Shown: piece after piece, positions 1-7,357 of the stretch | Layout of the letters: the number at the start of each line of letters is the position of its first letter | Numbering within the stretch: position 1 is the first letter of the stretch | NCBI RefSeq assembly: GCF_014695575.1 | Contig: NZ_JACJOO010000048.1 | Coordinates: forward strand, 62,001-126,000 | DNA: 64,000 bases | Direction: 5' to 3' | Source: Leptolyngbya sp. FACHB-8 | GTDB lineage: Bacteria; Cyanobacteriota; Cyanobacteriia; Elainellales; Elainellaceae | Notes under the pieces: model-generated | Database searches by the model: none | What the model was told of the DNA's origin: nothing | The model's input: only the letters and a program-made list of their open reading frames with translations | Program-made: the position numbers and the translations under genes

Positions 1-307
1 AAACCTCCCGTTCTGCAGCAACTCCCTCACGAATTTCAACCTTGGGTAGGCGGCAGTAGGGCTCGCTCACAACGGCTTGGACAGCTTCTTTGCGATCGCG
101 CTCAGGAATAGCCAAAAGTTTGGCTAACTCATCCCGACCCAGTATAGAGCTCGGTTGCACGATCTCGGCACAGTTATTGCTAACCTGTTTGGGCTTCCAG
201 GTATCTCGCATATCGGCCAGCATACTCATCATTACTAGCATTGAGCCGCCTACAAGAAAATACTGGAAATTGGAGGAGCGACGAGCAGGCTTACGAGGCT
301 TCATCAT
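1..307 (-). CDS. Conserved hypothetical protein with N-terminal membrane anchor, partial
   Basis: The reading frame stays open from ATG 307 to the window edge, giving 102 residues; the C-terminus lies outside. A basic start (MMKPRKPARR) is followed by one hydrophobic segment at about residues 14-32, then a polar region containing CAEIVQ and LAKLLAIPERD. From memory this resembles a short conserved cyanobacterial hypothetical family, but I assign no function. The start is supported by a strong Shine-Dalgarno sequence (GGGGAGGG) about six bases upstream, which lies inside the end of the preceding 29-aa ORF. The overlap suggests translational coupling in a three-gene operon. Likely topology is a single anchor with the bulk on one face of the membrane. 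Frame and start are well supported; function is unknown. Confidence 0.8.
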   Translation of the reverse strand, partial: MMKPRKPARRSSNFQYFLVGGSMLVMMSMLADMRDTWKPKQVSNNCAEIVQPSSILGRDELAKLLAIPERDRKEAVQAVVSEPYCRLPKVEIREGVAAEREV

Positions 308-380
308 GACGGCCCTCCCCAGCCAGCATCAGGCAGGACAGAACGATTAATAACCAGGCAGCACCAAGAATAATACTCAT
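291..380 (-). CDS. 29-aa single-pass membrane miniprotein
   Basis: A 29-codon ORF starts at ATG 380 and ends at TAA 291-293. Its start overlaps the stop of the upstream gene (ATGA), and its last 17 bases overlap the start of the downstream gene. The ribosome-binding site GGAGG lies seven bases upstream. The product begins MSIILGAAWLLIVLSCLMLA, one hydrophobic helix, followed by a short polar tail rich in H, D and E. Its size resembles the small photosystem or cytochrome b6f subunits of cyanobacteria, but the sequence matches none that I recognise. The position, sandwiched by two overlaps, argues that it is translated. It might instead act mainly as a coupling leader for the downstream gene. 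Confidence 0.6.
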   Translation of the reverse strand: MSIILGAAWLLIVLSCLMLAGEGRHDEAS

Positions 381-721
381 AGTTTTCCTCCAAGAAGTAG
401 ACCCATTGCGGTCAGCGTTAAGCGATATCCCAACACCAGGCTTAAGGGGGGAGCCCACGTTGCCAGGCTGATAGCTAGTACAGATGGGAGGGCCAAAATT
501 AATGCGACAGGCACCCAAAGGATGGGCATCGCTGTCAAAACAAAATCAGCCACCATACGTAGAACGGCCGCCCCAGCAACCCACAGTAAAGCCTCCAGAA
601 GAATGGCGCGATCGCCCCGAGGCGGCGACAGCAGTGTTTTCACCCGCATCCAAGAGGGTGCAGGAGAACGGCGAGAAACGAGCAGCGGAGACCTGGGAGA
701 AAGCGGGTGGCGACTGTCCAT
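377..721 (-). CDS. Small multi-pass membrane protein, hypothetical
   Basis: The product is about 114 residues from ATG 721; an alternative ATG at 745 adds eight. A basic N-terminus is followed by at least three hydrophobic stretches (LLEALLWVAGAAVLRMV; LTAMPILWVPVALILALPSVLAI; PPLSLVLGYRLTLTAMGLLL), so it is an integral membrane protein. No clear ribosome-binding site precedes either ATG. Its TGA stop overlaps the ATG of the 29-aa gene. The two short downstream genes, one also membrane-bound and one anchored, suggest a shared membrane complex, which is inference. I recognise no family. Confidence 0.65.
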   Translation of the reverse strand: MDSRHPLSPRSPLLVSRRSPAPSWMRVKTLLSPPRGDRAILLEALLWVAGAAVLRMVADFVLTAMPILWVPVALILALPSVLAISLATWAPPLSLVLGYRLTLTAMGLLLGGKL

Positions 722-745
722 AGAAATATAGCTAAAGTAGTACAT

Positions 746-1043
746 CTGAACTTATGGTGCAAGTGTACTATAAATTTGCTATAAAGCAAGGGCTCTATCG
801 AAGAAATTTCCAGCCCATATCCCTGTAAGAATGCTGCCGATCCGGTAATAGACCTCCTGCATGAATCAGTTCCTGAGGGTGTGAATCGTTGCGCGGTGAA
901 GCCGCGCAACGATTCACACAGGAAGTCTAATGTGGGGGTAGGCAGGGTAGGTGTTTGATTGGCGGTTTAGAAGGCGATGTGAGCCGCACCATCGTTCTTA
1001 ACGATCGCGCACAGCACTGTAGACTGAAACCATTGCGGGTTGA
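746..1043. other. Divergent intergenic region with one long palindrome
   Basis: This 298-base gap separates the minus-strand small-protein operon from the plus-strand ABC permease, so both promoters should lie here. No convincing -35/-10 pair is visible. It holds the long palindrome at 879-919, described separately, and a short TTGCTATAAAGCAA-like motif near 776-789. I see no additional gene. Confidence 0.5.
879..919. repeat. Long perfect palindrome, GTGTGAATCG type
   Basis: The arms GTGTGAATCGTTGCGCGG (879-896) and their exact complement (902-919) surround the loop TGAAG. There is no T-tract on either strand, so it is not a classical terminator. The palindrome at 43819-43861 has the same plan (GGCGTGAATTGTTGCGTGGC arms) with matching base changes in both arms. 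17587-17627 is a more distant relative. Confidence 0.85.
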
Positions 1044-1988
1044 GTGTCCACTTCTATGCATCAAGGTGATTCCCGTTGGGACAGCGCTGAGCGCCCCTCA
1101 TTCTGGAGCGTTTGGGGGCCGCGCCTGACTCCTTATTTATTTCTGGCTCCAGCCCTATTGATTTTGGGGCTGACCGTGTTTTTCCCGGCGGTGCAAGCAT
1201 TTTTGCTGAGCTTCACCCAGTACCAGTTTGATGTGACACAGCCTCCGGAGTGGGTGGGCCTGGAGAATATGCAGCGCTTGCTGCGTGACAAAGTGTTCTG
1301 GGAAGTCCTGGGAAACACCCTGCTTTACCTCGTTTGTGTGGTTCCGCTACTGGTAATCTTCCCGCTGCTGCTGGCAATTTTGGTCAACCGGGTGCTGCCA
1401 GGGATGCACTGGTTCCGCGCGGCGTACTATACCCCAGTGGTGATCTCGATGGTTGTGGCAGGCATTGCCTGGAAATGGCTTTATACCGAAAATGGGCTGC
1501 TCAACCAGTTCCTCAAGGCGTTCCACCTGTCGAAAGACGGCATTCCCTGGTTGACTAGCCCTAGCATGGCCCTGTTTAGCGTGATGGCTGTAACGGTGTG
1601 GAAAGGGTTGGGTTACTACATGGTGATTTACCTGGCCGGGTTGCAGTCCATTCCAGCAGACTTGTACGAAGCGGCTTCCATTGACGGTTCGGTGGGCTGG
1701 CAAAAGCATTGGGATATTACCATTCCCTTGATGCGGCCCTACTTGTTCCTGGTGGCTGTCATTTCATCTATTTCGGCCACTAAGGTCTTCGAAGAGATTT
1801 ATGTGATGACTCAGGGGGGGCCTCGCAACAGCTCGAAAACGATTGTGTACTACGTTTACGAGCAGGCGTTTCAAGATTTGGAGATCAACTATGCCTGTAC
1901 GGTTGGCTTAGCTCTCTTCTTGCTAATTCTTGGGCTCTCAATGGTGCGGTTGATTGTAAGCCGAGGGGAGCCGGGAGCGATCGCATAA
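1044..1988 (+). CDS. Carbohydrate ABC transporter permease (MalF/UgpA type)
   Basis: This 314-residue inner-membrane protein has six predicted helices at about residues 30-52, 91-113, 125-146, 172-200, 231-252 and 283-305. The cytoplasmic EAA loop that docks on the ATPase is clear at about 207-228 (LYEAASIDGSVGWQKHWD). These are hallmarks of MalF/UgpA/LacF permeases of the CUT1 sugar importers. The start is GTG 1044; ATG 1056 is an alternative. No second permease, ATPase or binding protein adjoins it, so it is an orphan subunit here and needs partners encoded elsewhere. The family-1 binding lipoprotein at 50018-51460 is one candidate partner, purely by inference. Substrate cannot be read from the sequence. 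Confidence 0.88.
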   Translation: MSTSMHQGDSRWDSAERPSFWSVWGPRLTPYLFLAPALLILGLTVFFPAVQAFLLSFTQYQFDVTQPPEWVGLENMQRLLRDKVFWEVLGNTLLYLVCVVPLLVIFPLLLAILVNRVLPGMHWFRAAYYTPVVISMVVAGIAWKWLYTENGLLNQFLKAFHLSKDGIPWLTSPSMALFSVMAVTVWKGLGYYMVIYLAGLQSIPADLYEAASIDGSVGWQKHWDITIPLMRPYLFLVAVISSISATKVFEEIYVMTQGGPRNSSKTIVYYVYEQAFQDLEINYACTVGLALFLLILGLSMVRLIVSRGEPGAIA

Positions 1989-2021
1989 AACCGCAAAAAA
2001 AGGTAATTTTCTAGACCTGTG

Positions 2022-2064
2022 GATGGGATGTGGTGAGGCACTTCGTACCCCACCACATCCCATC
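2022..2064. repeat. Palindrome downstream of ABC permease
   Basis: GATGGGATGTGGTG (2022-2035) pairs exactly with 2051-2064, with further pairing toward the loop (GGTGAGG with CCCCACC) around a CACTTCGTA apex. It lies 34 bases after the permease stop. A related GATGGGATGTAGT-type hairpin follows the CysQ-like gene at 4225-4277. Confidence 0.75.
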
Positions 2065-2085
2065 TACGGATTTGAAACACGACCC

Positions 2086-2114
2086 AAAAAAGAAGGTGGG
2101 CCTTGCCCACCTTT
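2086..2114 (-). terminator. Rho-independent terminator between convergent genes
   Basis: The stem AAGGTGGGC-CTT-GCCCACCTT (2093-2113) is followed on the minus strand by a T-rich run (TTCTTTTTT). It lies immediately after the stop of the minus-strand serine protease gene. On the plus strand it ends in TTTTG, so weak bidirectional termination for the convergent ABC permease gene is also possible. Confidence 0.75.
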
Positions 2115-2118
2115 TGTA

Positions 2119-2973
2119 CTACTTGTCAGCGACTGGTAACGCTGGCCGAGGCTCATAGGGCATCGGAATGTACTGTACGGAGGGACGACCTGTCATTGGC
2201 TGTGGGTAAAAATCCATCAGTTCATAAATGGCTCGGGGAAGACCCGTCGTGATGGGTAGCCCCAGTTCCTTAGCCTCCTCCACCATGAAGGGATAGTCGT
2301 GAGTGACGCGTCCCGTTGTGAAAGCCTCGACGATCCGATCGATATTCTCCGGCTTGATTTTAGTTTCGGGAAGCTCATCGCGAAGGAGCGATCGCACAAA
2401 CGCTTGCACCTGAGCCAGCGCCTTTCGCGACACATCGGCCATTACCAGAGTTTGGTCATCAATCTCACTAATTGGTTTCTCCTCAACAACTTTAATGACA
2501 CTTGCAGCTGGCATATTTCCAAGTTGTGGATCGACAGGCCCAAGAACAGCATTCTCATCCATCACAATTTCATCGGCTGCCAGAGCGAGCATTGTACCGC
2601 CGCTCATGGCGTAGTGTGGCACGAAGACCGTGACTTTAGCGGGATGGCGAATCAGGGCATGCGCGATCTGCTCGGTGGCTAACACGAGCCCACCTGGGGT
2701 GTGCAGAATGAGGTCAATGGGGGTCGTGTCGGGCGTTAGGCGAATGGCTCGCAACACCTGCTCCGAATCTTCAATGGTGATGAACCGTGACACTGGAAAC
2801 CCTAAGAAACTCATGGATTCCTGGCGGTGAATCATCAGAATGGCTCGACTGCCCCGTGCCTGTTCGAAAGCTCGAATGGCAGAGATGCGGCGAAATTCAA
2901 GCGATCGCCGCTGCAAGATGGGCACCACCGACGAAATGATGAGAAACACCCAAAACAGATTGAAGAATCCCAT
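2119..2973 (-). CDS. Membrane-anchored Clp-fold serine protease (SDH/SppA-like)
   Basis: The product is 284 residues from ATG 2973, which has a GGAGA ribosome-binding site. The frame extends further upstream, but that extension crosses a palindromic element at 3114-3201 and is unlikely to be coding. One N-terminal helix (residues 3-21) is followed by a crotonase-like fold with HTPGG at 91-95 (oxyanion region) and AMSGGTM around 112-118, where Ser114 is the likely nucleophile. This matches the serine dehydrogenase proteinase/SppA-like family, which cleaves peptides at the membrane face. The C-terminal 30 residues are Pro-rich. The neighbours do not suggest a substrate. Family is fairly certain; the target is unknown. 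Confidence 0.85.
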   Translation of the reverse strand: MGFFNLFWVFLIISSVVPILQRRSLEFRRISAIRAFEQARGSRAILMIHRQESMSFLGFPVSRFITIEDSEQVLRAIRLTPDTTPIDLILHTPGGLVLATEQIAHALIRHPAKVTVFVPHYAMSGGTMLALAADEIVMDENAVLGPVDPQLGNMPAASVIKVVEEKPISEIDDQTLVMADVSRKALAQVQAFVRSLLRDELPETKIKPENIDRIVEAFTTGRVTHDYPFMVEEAKELGLPITTGLPRAIYELMDFYPQPMTGRPSVQYIPMPYEPRPALPVADK

Positions 2974-3102
2974 ACGTTTCTCCAAACCCGATAGAACACT
3001 CCCAAACTTACTGCACGTTTTCCGTTTGTCGAAACATCTAAAAGGAGCATTTGATCTTGCTGACTCAGGTGTATTTGAGTCAGTGAAGCCAGGTTTTTGG
3101 GG

Positions 3103-3211
3103 CCTTTGTTGCGAGGTGCGTCCCACGTTTGTAGGTGAAACGGGCTTCGCCCGCTTCACCTACAAACGTGGGTTTCCAAACTTGCAAGAGTAGGACGCAC
3201 CCTTTGTTGCG
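3103..3211. mobile_element. MITE-like palindromic element with 11-bp flanking direct repeats
   Basis: The direct repeats CCTTTGTTGCG at 3103-3113 and 3201-3211 flank an inverted-repeat element. Outer ends are GGTGCGTCC (3114-3122) and GGACGCACC (3193-3201). The core is a 24-bp hairpin, arms 3122-3145 and 3149-3172, with one mismatch and a TTC loop, so the opposite strand reads GCGAAGC. The direct repeats look like a target-site duplication. The element carries no ORF. It lies upstream of both the serine protease gene and the CysQ-like gene. Confidence 0.7.
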
Positions 3212-3342
3212 TTAGTTAGCAATGTGGACTTGTGCATGAACTGCACACAAAATCAACTCTAGGGGGATTTAACTGGCCACATTTGAATTCAGAATTTATG
3301 GGATAGTGGAGAGCGATCGCCCATTCCTTCCAACTTCCCACC

Positions 3343-4212
3343 ATGACTTCGTTTTCTTCGGCGCAATTGGATCGGATGCGCTTCCTGTTGCAGCGCTGTG
3401 GGCAATTAGCCGTCGATATGGCGGCTAAGGATTTTCAGGTCTACGAGAAAGGTGTGCAAGACTACGTCACCGATGTCGATCACGCTCTGGATGTAGAACT
3501 GGTTCAGGAATTACGGACACTCTTTCCCTCAGACGGGCTGATTTCTGAAGAAAATGCTTCATCTCGTTCCCTATTTCTGGCCCCGGATGCTCCATCCCGC
3601 TTGTGGTTGATCGACCCCCTGGATGGCACAGAAGACTTTATTAAAGGAGAGCCCCACTACGCGTTGATGGTGGGATTGCTGGAGCAGGCGCGAGCGATCG
3701 CGGGTTGGGTTTATGCTCCTGTATTTCAACAACTCTATTTTGGTGGAGTCGGGCTTGGTCTTTACCAGGCTCAAGGCGATGCTCCTGCAACGCCCATTCA
3801 GCCACAGTTCCCCGAATGGCAGGACCACTGCCCCATTTTGATTGGTACTAAAGATTTACGGCGCTATGGGGAGGCCATTACCCAGCACATTCCCGAGGCT
3901 CAATTCAATACCCTTGGAAGCTTTGGTCTGAAGGTCATGGAGGTGATCCTGGGACGAGCGGCACTTTATGTCTACCTCAACCGACGGGTCAAACTGTGGG
4001 ATACCACGGGCCCTATTGCATTGGCTCACGCTGCCGGGTTGGTATGCTGCGACCTGAACGGGGAACCGTTGCGGTTCACTCCTGATGCTGTAGATTCCGA
4101 AACCCTGACCCATCAACAGACTATCCTGGTCGGCAGTCCAGAAGCTGTGGAACGATGGCGATCGCCCCTGCAAAAAGCAGCCCAGACCGTTCTTCATGCG
4201 TCAGAATCTTAG
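3343..4212 (+). CDS. Inositol monophosphatase/CysQ-family phosphatase
   Basis: This 289-residue protein has the full metal-site signature of the Mg2+-dependent, Li+-sensitive phosphatase superfamily. Glu-Glu is at 69-70 (ISEEN), DPLDGTED at 91-98, and the C-terminal WD motif at 219-220 (LWDTTGPIALAHAAG). DPLDGTEDF and the overall spacing are closer to CysQ-type 3'(2'),5'-bisphosphate nucleotidases, which remove PAP in sulfate assimilation, than to SuhB-type inositol monophosphatases. The substrate is nevertheless an inference. It is a cytosolic, single-gene unit, followed by a palindrome at 4225-4277. The ATG start matches the expected N-terminus. Confidence 0.85.
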   Translation: MTSFSSAQLDRMRFLLQRCGQLAVDMAAKDFQVYEKGVQDYVTDVDHALDVELVQELRTLFPSDGLISEENASSRSLFLAPDAPSRLWLIDPLDGTEDFIKGEPHYALMVGLLEQARAIAGWVYAPVFQQLYFGGVGLGLYQAQGDAPATPIQPQFPEWQDHCPILIGTKDLRRYGEAITQHIPEAQFNTLGSFGLKVMEVILGRAALYVYLNRRVKLWDTTGPIALAHAAGLVCCDLNGEPLRFTPDAVDSETLTHQQTILVGSPEAVERWRSPLQKAAQTVLHASES

Positions 4213-4617
4213 AATCAAATAAGAGAATGGGATGTAGTAAAAAGCGTACTTTGTGCCCCTTTCACTACACCCCATTCATAATGTATGTCTAGAACACTGC
4301 CCGGGCCGTTTATGTTTCTCCGGCTATAATTTCTGGAATCGTTTCAGCCGAAACAGGTTCTAATAAGGTAAGAATGAGTATGGTTCCGCTCTGTGCGGTT
4401 CAGATTTCTTATTATTTGAATCTTTGCTGGAGCGGTGGGTACGATAGATAGGGTGGGCTATCTGCCAATGTACCTCCGATTTTGTCTCACTTGTGGTATC
4501 GGGAACGCCAGGGTTCGCCTCTGTAAGCCTTTGCCCGTAAGGAATAGGTTTTGTTGTGCCCGGTTTTGACGCAAGCCTCTTGACTCGTCTGTTTGTGTTT
4601 ATTCAGCATTACCTTTC
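4213..4617. other. Intergenic region upstream of Crp-family gene
   Basis: This 405-base gap contains a palindrome (GAATGGGATGTAGT at 4225-4238 with an imperfect complement at 4264-4277), probably marking the end of the CysQ-like transcript. It also holds a TATAAT hexamer at 4325-4330 without a good -35 box. If that is the promoter, the Crp-family mRNA would have a 5' leader of about 280 bases. I see no coding potential. Confidence 0.4.
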
Positions 4618-5301
4618 ATGCAGACCATAGCTTTTAGTGAGATTTTTCCGTTATTCCACTCCGCCAGCCCTGAGACCCTCGAATGGCTGATGTCCATTGC
4701 GGTTGAGCACGAGTACCCTGCAGATCGAGCCGTTTTGATGGAAGATGCCTGGGGCAATGCTGTGTACTTCATCCAATCAGGTTGGGTGAAGGTGCGTCGC
4801 CATGTTGGTGAAGATTTTGTTACCCTAGCAATCCTTGGTAAAGGTGACTTCTTTGGTGAAATGGCCATCCTGGATGAGTCTCCCCGTTCAACGGATGTGG
4901 TCGCTCTCTCTTCCGTAAAACTGCTTAGTATTTCTGCCCAGCGCTTCATTCAGACTCTCTTCAAAGACTCACAATTGCATCACCGCATGTTGCAATTGAT
5001 GGTACGGCGGCTTCGGATGACCAATTTCCGCTTTCAACTTCGTCATCAACCGCCAGCTATCAAGCTTGCTAACATTTTGGTTGCCGTTGCTGAAACCTAC
5101 GGGCAGCGCACCAGCCAGGGGTTGCAGATCTTCAACATTCCCATGCGTGATTTGGCTGATATTGCCGACATTTCCATTGATGAAGCGACCAAAATTATGG
5201 AAAAGCTGGATAGCAAGGGTTGGATTCATATTGACCCTGGCAATCAGATCATTGATATTGCGAATATGCGCCAGCTTTCGCACCTGGCTGGCCGAATTTA
5301 G
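4618..5301 (+). CDS. Crp/Fnr-family transcriptional regulator
   Basis: The product is 227 residues. An N-terminal cyclic-nucleotide-binding jelly roll (about 10-125) retains the phosphate-binding cassette FFGEMAILDESPRST, including the Glu and Arg-Ser pair that contact cAMP or cGMP in true receptors. A dimerisation helix follows, then a winged helix-turn-helix at about 165-215 (MRDLADIADISIDEATKIME). It lacks the Fnr cysteine cluster, so oxygen sensing through Fe-S is unlikely, and it is not obviously NtcA. A strong terminator directly downstream makes it monocistronic. Ligand and regulon are unknown. Confidence 0.88.
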   Translation: MQTIAFSEIFPLFHSASPETLEWLMSIAVEHEYPADRAVLMEDAWGNAVYFIQSGWVKVRRHVGEDFVTLAILGKGDFFGEMAILDESPRSTDVVALSSVKLLSISAQRFIQTLFKDSQLHHRMLQLMVRRLRMTNFRFQLRHQPPAIKLANILVAVAETYGQRTSQGLQIFNIPMRDLADIADISIDEATKIMEKLDSKGWIHIDPGNQIIDIANMRQLSHLAGRI

Positions 5302-5322
5302 TTAAGACAGAAAACAAGAGGC

Positions 5323-5373
5323 AGAAGGCAGAAGGGAAGAGAATGTAGAATCTCTTCCCTTCTGCCTTCTTTT
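5323..5373 (+). terminator. Strong hairpin terminator after Crp-family gene
   Basis: Twenty perfectly paired bases (5323-5342 with 5351-5370) surround an eight-base loop and are followed by TTT. The purine-rich left arm (AGAAGGCAGAAGGGAAGAGA) begins 22 bases after the stop codon. Confidence 0.8.
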
Positions 5374-5384
5374 ATGAAGTTCGC

Positions 5385-5390
5385 TATAAT
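5385..5390 (+). promoter_or_regulatory. Candidate -10 box for M61 peptidase gene
   Basis: A perfect TATAAT lies between the Crp terminator and the peptidase start at 5441. No convincing -35 hexamer sits 16-18 bases upstream, so this is only a candidate. Confidence 0.25.
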
Positions 5391-5440
5391 TCGGGCACTG
5401 TGCGACTCTGCGCGTGATTGCTGACGTTTGCGACTGCCTG

Positions 5441-7228
5441 ATGACTGAAGCCATTGAGACCGCTCCACTCACTGCCCGACATTCCTCCGTAGGCCTGCAC
5501 TATCGGGTCGCAATGTCGCAGCCTGAATCCCATCTGTTTGAAATTACGTTAGAAGTGCGGGGATGGCGATCGCCTGTTCTCGACTTGAAGATGCCGGTTT
5601 GGACGCCGGGGTCGTACTTAGTGCGCGAGTACGCCCGCCATGTGCAAGATTTTGCGGCTACGGCCCAGCAGAAGCCCTTGCCCTGGTCGAAGGTCAGCAA
5701 AAACCACTGGCGCATTGATACCAATGGGACGGACGAAATTACAATTTCTTACCGGCTCTTTGCCAATGAGTTAACCGTTCGCACGAATCATTTAGATGGC
5801 ACGCACGGATACTTCAATGGCGCGGCTACTTTCTTCTACATTCCCAATCATGAGAAGACGCCGTTGCGGTTGACCCTGGTGCCGCCCCACGCCACCTGGA
5901 AGATTGCGACAACACTGCCGCCCGTTCCAGGTCAACCCAATACCTTCGAGGCTCCCGACTTCGACACATTGGTTGACTGTCCGGTTGAAATTGGGGAGCA
6001 TACGACCTACAGCTTTGATGTACTGGGAAAACCTCACCAGTTTGTCGTTTGGGGACAGAACAATTTAGATTCTGAAGCCTTGTTGCGGGACACGCGCAAG
6101 GTTGTGGAAACAGAGGCGGAACTGTTTGGTGGGTTACCCTACTCCCAGTACCTATTCCTGCTTCACCTTTCCAATCAGGGGTATGGCGGCCTGGAGCATA
6201 AGGACAGTTGCACCCTCAATTACTCGCGTTTTGTCTTCCGCTCTGCTGAGAAATACAGCCGCTTTATGCAACTGGTCGCCCACGAGTTTTTCCACCTGTG
6301 GAATGTGAAGCGAATTCGTCCCAAAGCCCTGGAAGTCTTTAACTACGACGGCGAGTGCTACACCCCCTCCCTTTGGTTCAGTGAAGGGACGACCAGTTAC
6401 TACGACCTCCTGATTCCGCTTCGTGCAGGAATTTATGATGCGCGCCATTTTCTACGGGAAATGAGCCGGGAGATCACGCGATTTTTGACCACTCCAGGGC
6501 GGCGGGTGCAGCCCTTAGGGGAATCTAGCTTTGATGCTTGGATCAAGTTGTATCGGCGGGATGCCAACAGCGACAACTCTCAGATCTCCTATTACTTGAA
6601 AGGGGAGATGGTGTCGTTGCTGCTGGATCTTCTGATTCGGGCCCGGCACGGAAATGCGCGATCGCTCGATGATGTACTCCGCCAGATGTGGCACCAATTC
6701 GGTCAGGACGAGATTGGCTTCCTGCCGGAGCAACTGGAGGCCATCATCGCTGGGGTAGCAGGGGCTGACTTAAACGATTTCTTTCAGCGTTACCTGCATA
6801 CCACGGAAGAACTGCCTTTTGATACCTATCTGGAGCCTTTCGGGTTGCGCTTGAAGCCGGATGATGTCTCTCACGCCGCGCCATTTACAGGGATGCAGGT
6901 GCGCTCAGAGCATGGCCGGGACGTGATTAAGTTTGTCGAGTACGGCTCTCCTGCCCAGCGTGCCGGGCTTGATGCTGGGGATGAATTGTTAGCGCTGGAC
7001 GGGTTGCGAGTGACGGCGGAACAATTGAGCGATCGCTTGCAAGATTACCAACCGGGTGATACGGTCGAAGTGACTTTTTTCCATCAGGATGTATTGCGGG
7101 TAGGCGTTTTGCATCTGGCTCCGCCCCGGCCAATGAATTATCACATTGTTCCCGTGGAGCAACCCACGCCAATTCAGCAAGCCAACCTGAAAGGCTGGCT
7201 CAGCATCGCAACTTCAGATTTAGCATAG
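5441..7228 (+). CDS. M61 family metallopeptidase with PDZ domain
   Basis: From ATG 5441 the protein is 595 residues; a GTG at 5414 would add nine. The catalytic-domain zinc motif HEFFH is at about 281-285, with the third ligand Glu in WFSEGTTSYY near 315 and a gluzincin-type GGLEH segment near 239. The C-terminal 90 residues form a PDZ domain (GSPAQRAGLDAGDELLALDG). This arrangement is that of the M61 glycyl aminopeptidase-like family, which removes N-terminal residues from peptides; the PDZ probably positions substrates. No signal peptide is visible, so a cytosolic location is likely. Gene context gives no substrate hint. Family assignment is firm. Confidence 0.9.
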   Translation: MTEAIETAPLTARHSSVGLHYRVAMSQPESHLFEITLEVRGWRSPVLDLKMPVWTPGSYLVREYARHVQDFAATAQQKPLPWSKVSKNHWRIDTNGTDEITISYRLFANELTVRTNHLDGTHGYFNGAATFFYIPNHEKTPLRLTLVPPHATWKIATTLPPVPGQPNTFEAPDFDTLVDCPVEIGEHTTYSFDVLGKPHQFVVWGQNNLDSEALLRDTRKVVETEAELFGGLPYSQYLFLLHLSNQGYGGLEHKDSCTLNYSRFVFRSAEKYSRFMQLVAHEFFHLWNVKRIRPKALEVFNYDGECYTPSLWFSEGTTSYYDLLIPLRAGIYDARHFLREMSREITRFLTTPGRRVQPLGESSFDAWIKLYRRDANSDNSQISYYLKGEMVSLLLDLLIRARHGNARSLDDVLRQMWHQFGQDEIGFLPEQLEAIIAGVAGADLNDFFQRYLHTTEELPFDTYLEPFGLRLKPDDVSHAAPFTGMQVRSEHGRDVIKFVEYGSPAQRAGLDAGDELLALDGLRVTAEQLSDRLQDYQPGDTVEVTFFHQDVLRVGVLHLAPPRPMNYHIVPVEQPTPIQQANLKGWLSIATSDLA

Positions 7229-7357
7229 CTTTCTAGATGCATCACTCTTCGGATGGAATCATCCACCTGGGGCATTTACCCGGTTACCGTTACCGGCTAT
7301 TCTGCATGAGGTTGTTCCCGACTTTTAGCATTTCCTGACCATTACCCCCGTCTGCCC

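Noticed and set aside
2974-3159. N-terminal extension of the serine protease frame
   Set aside because: It runs toward the inserted palindromic element, lacks family similarity, and the ATG at 2973 has a good ribosome-binding site before a membrane anchor.
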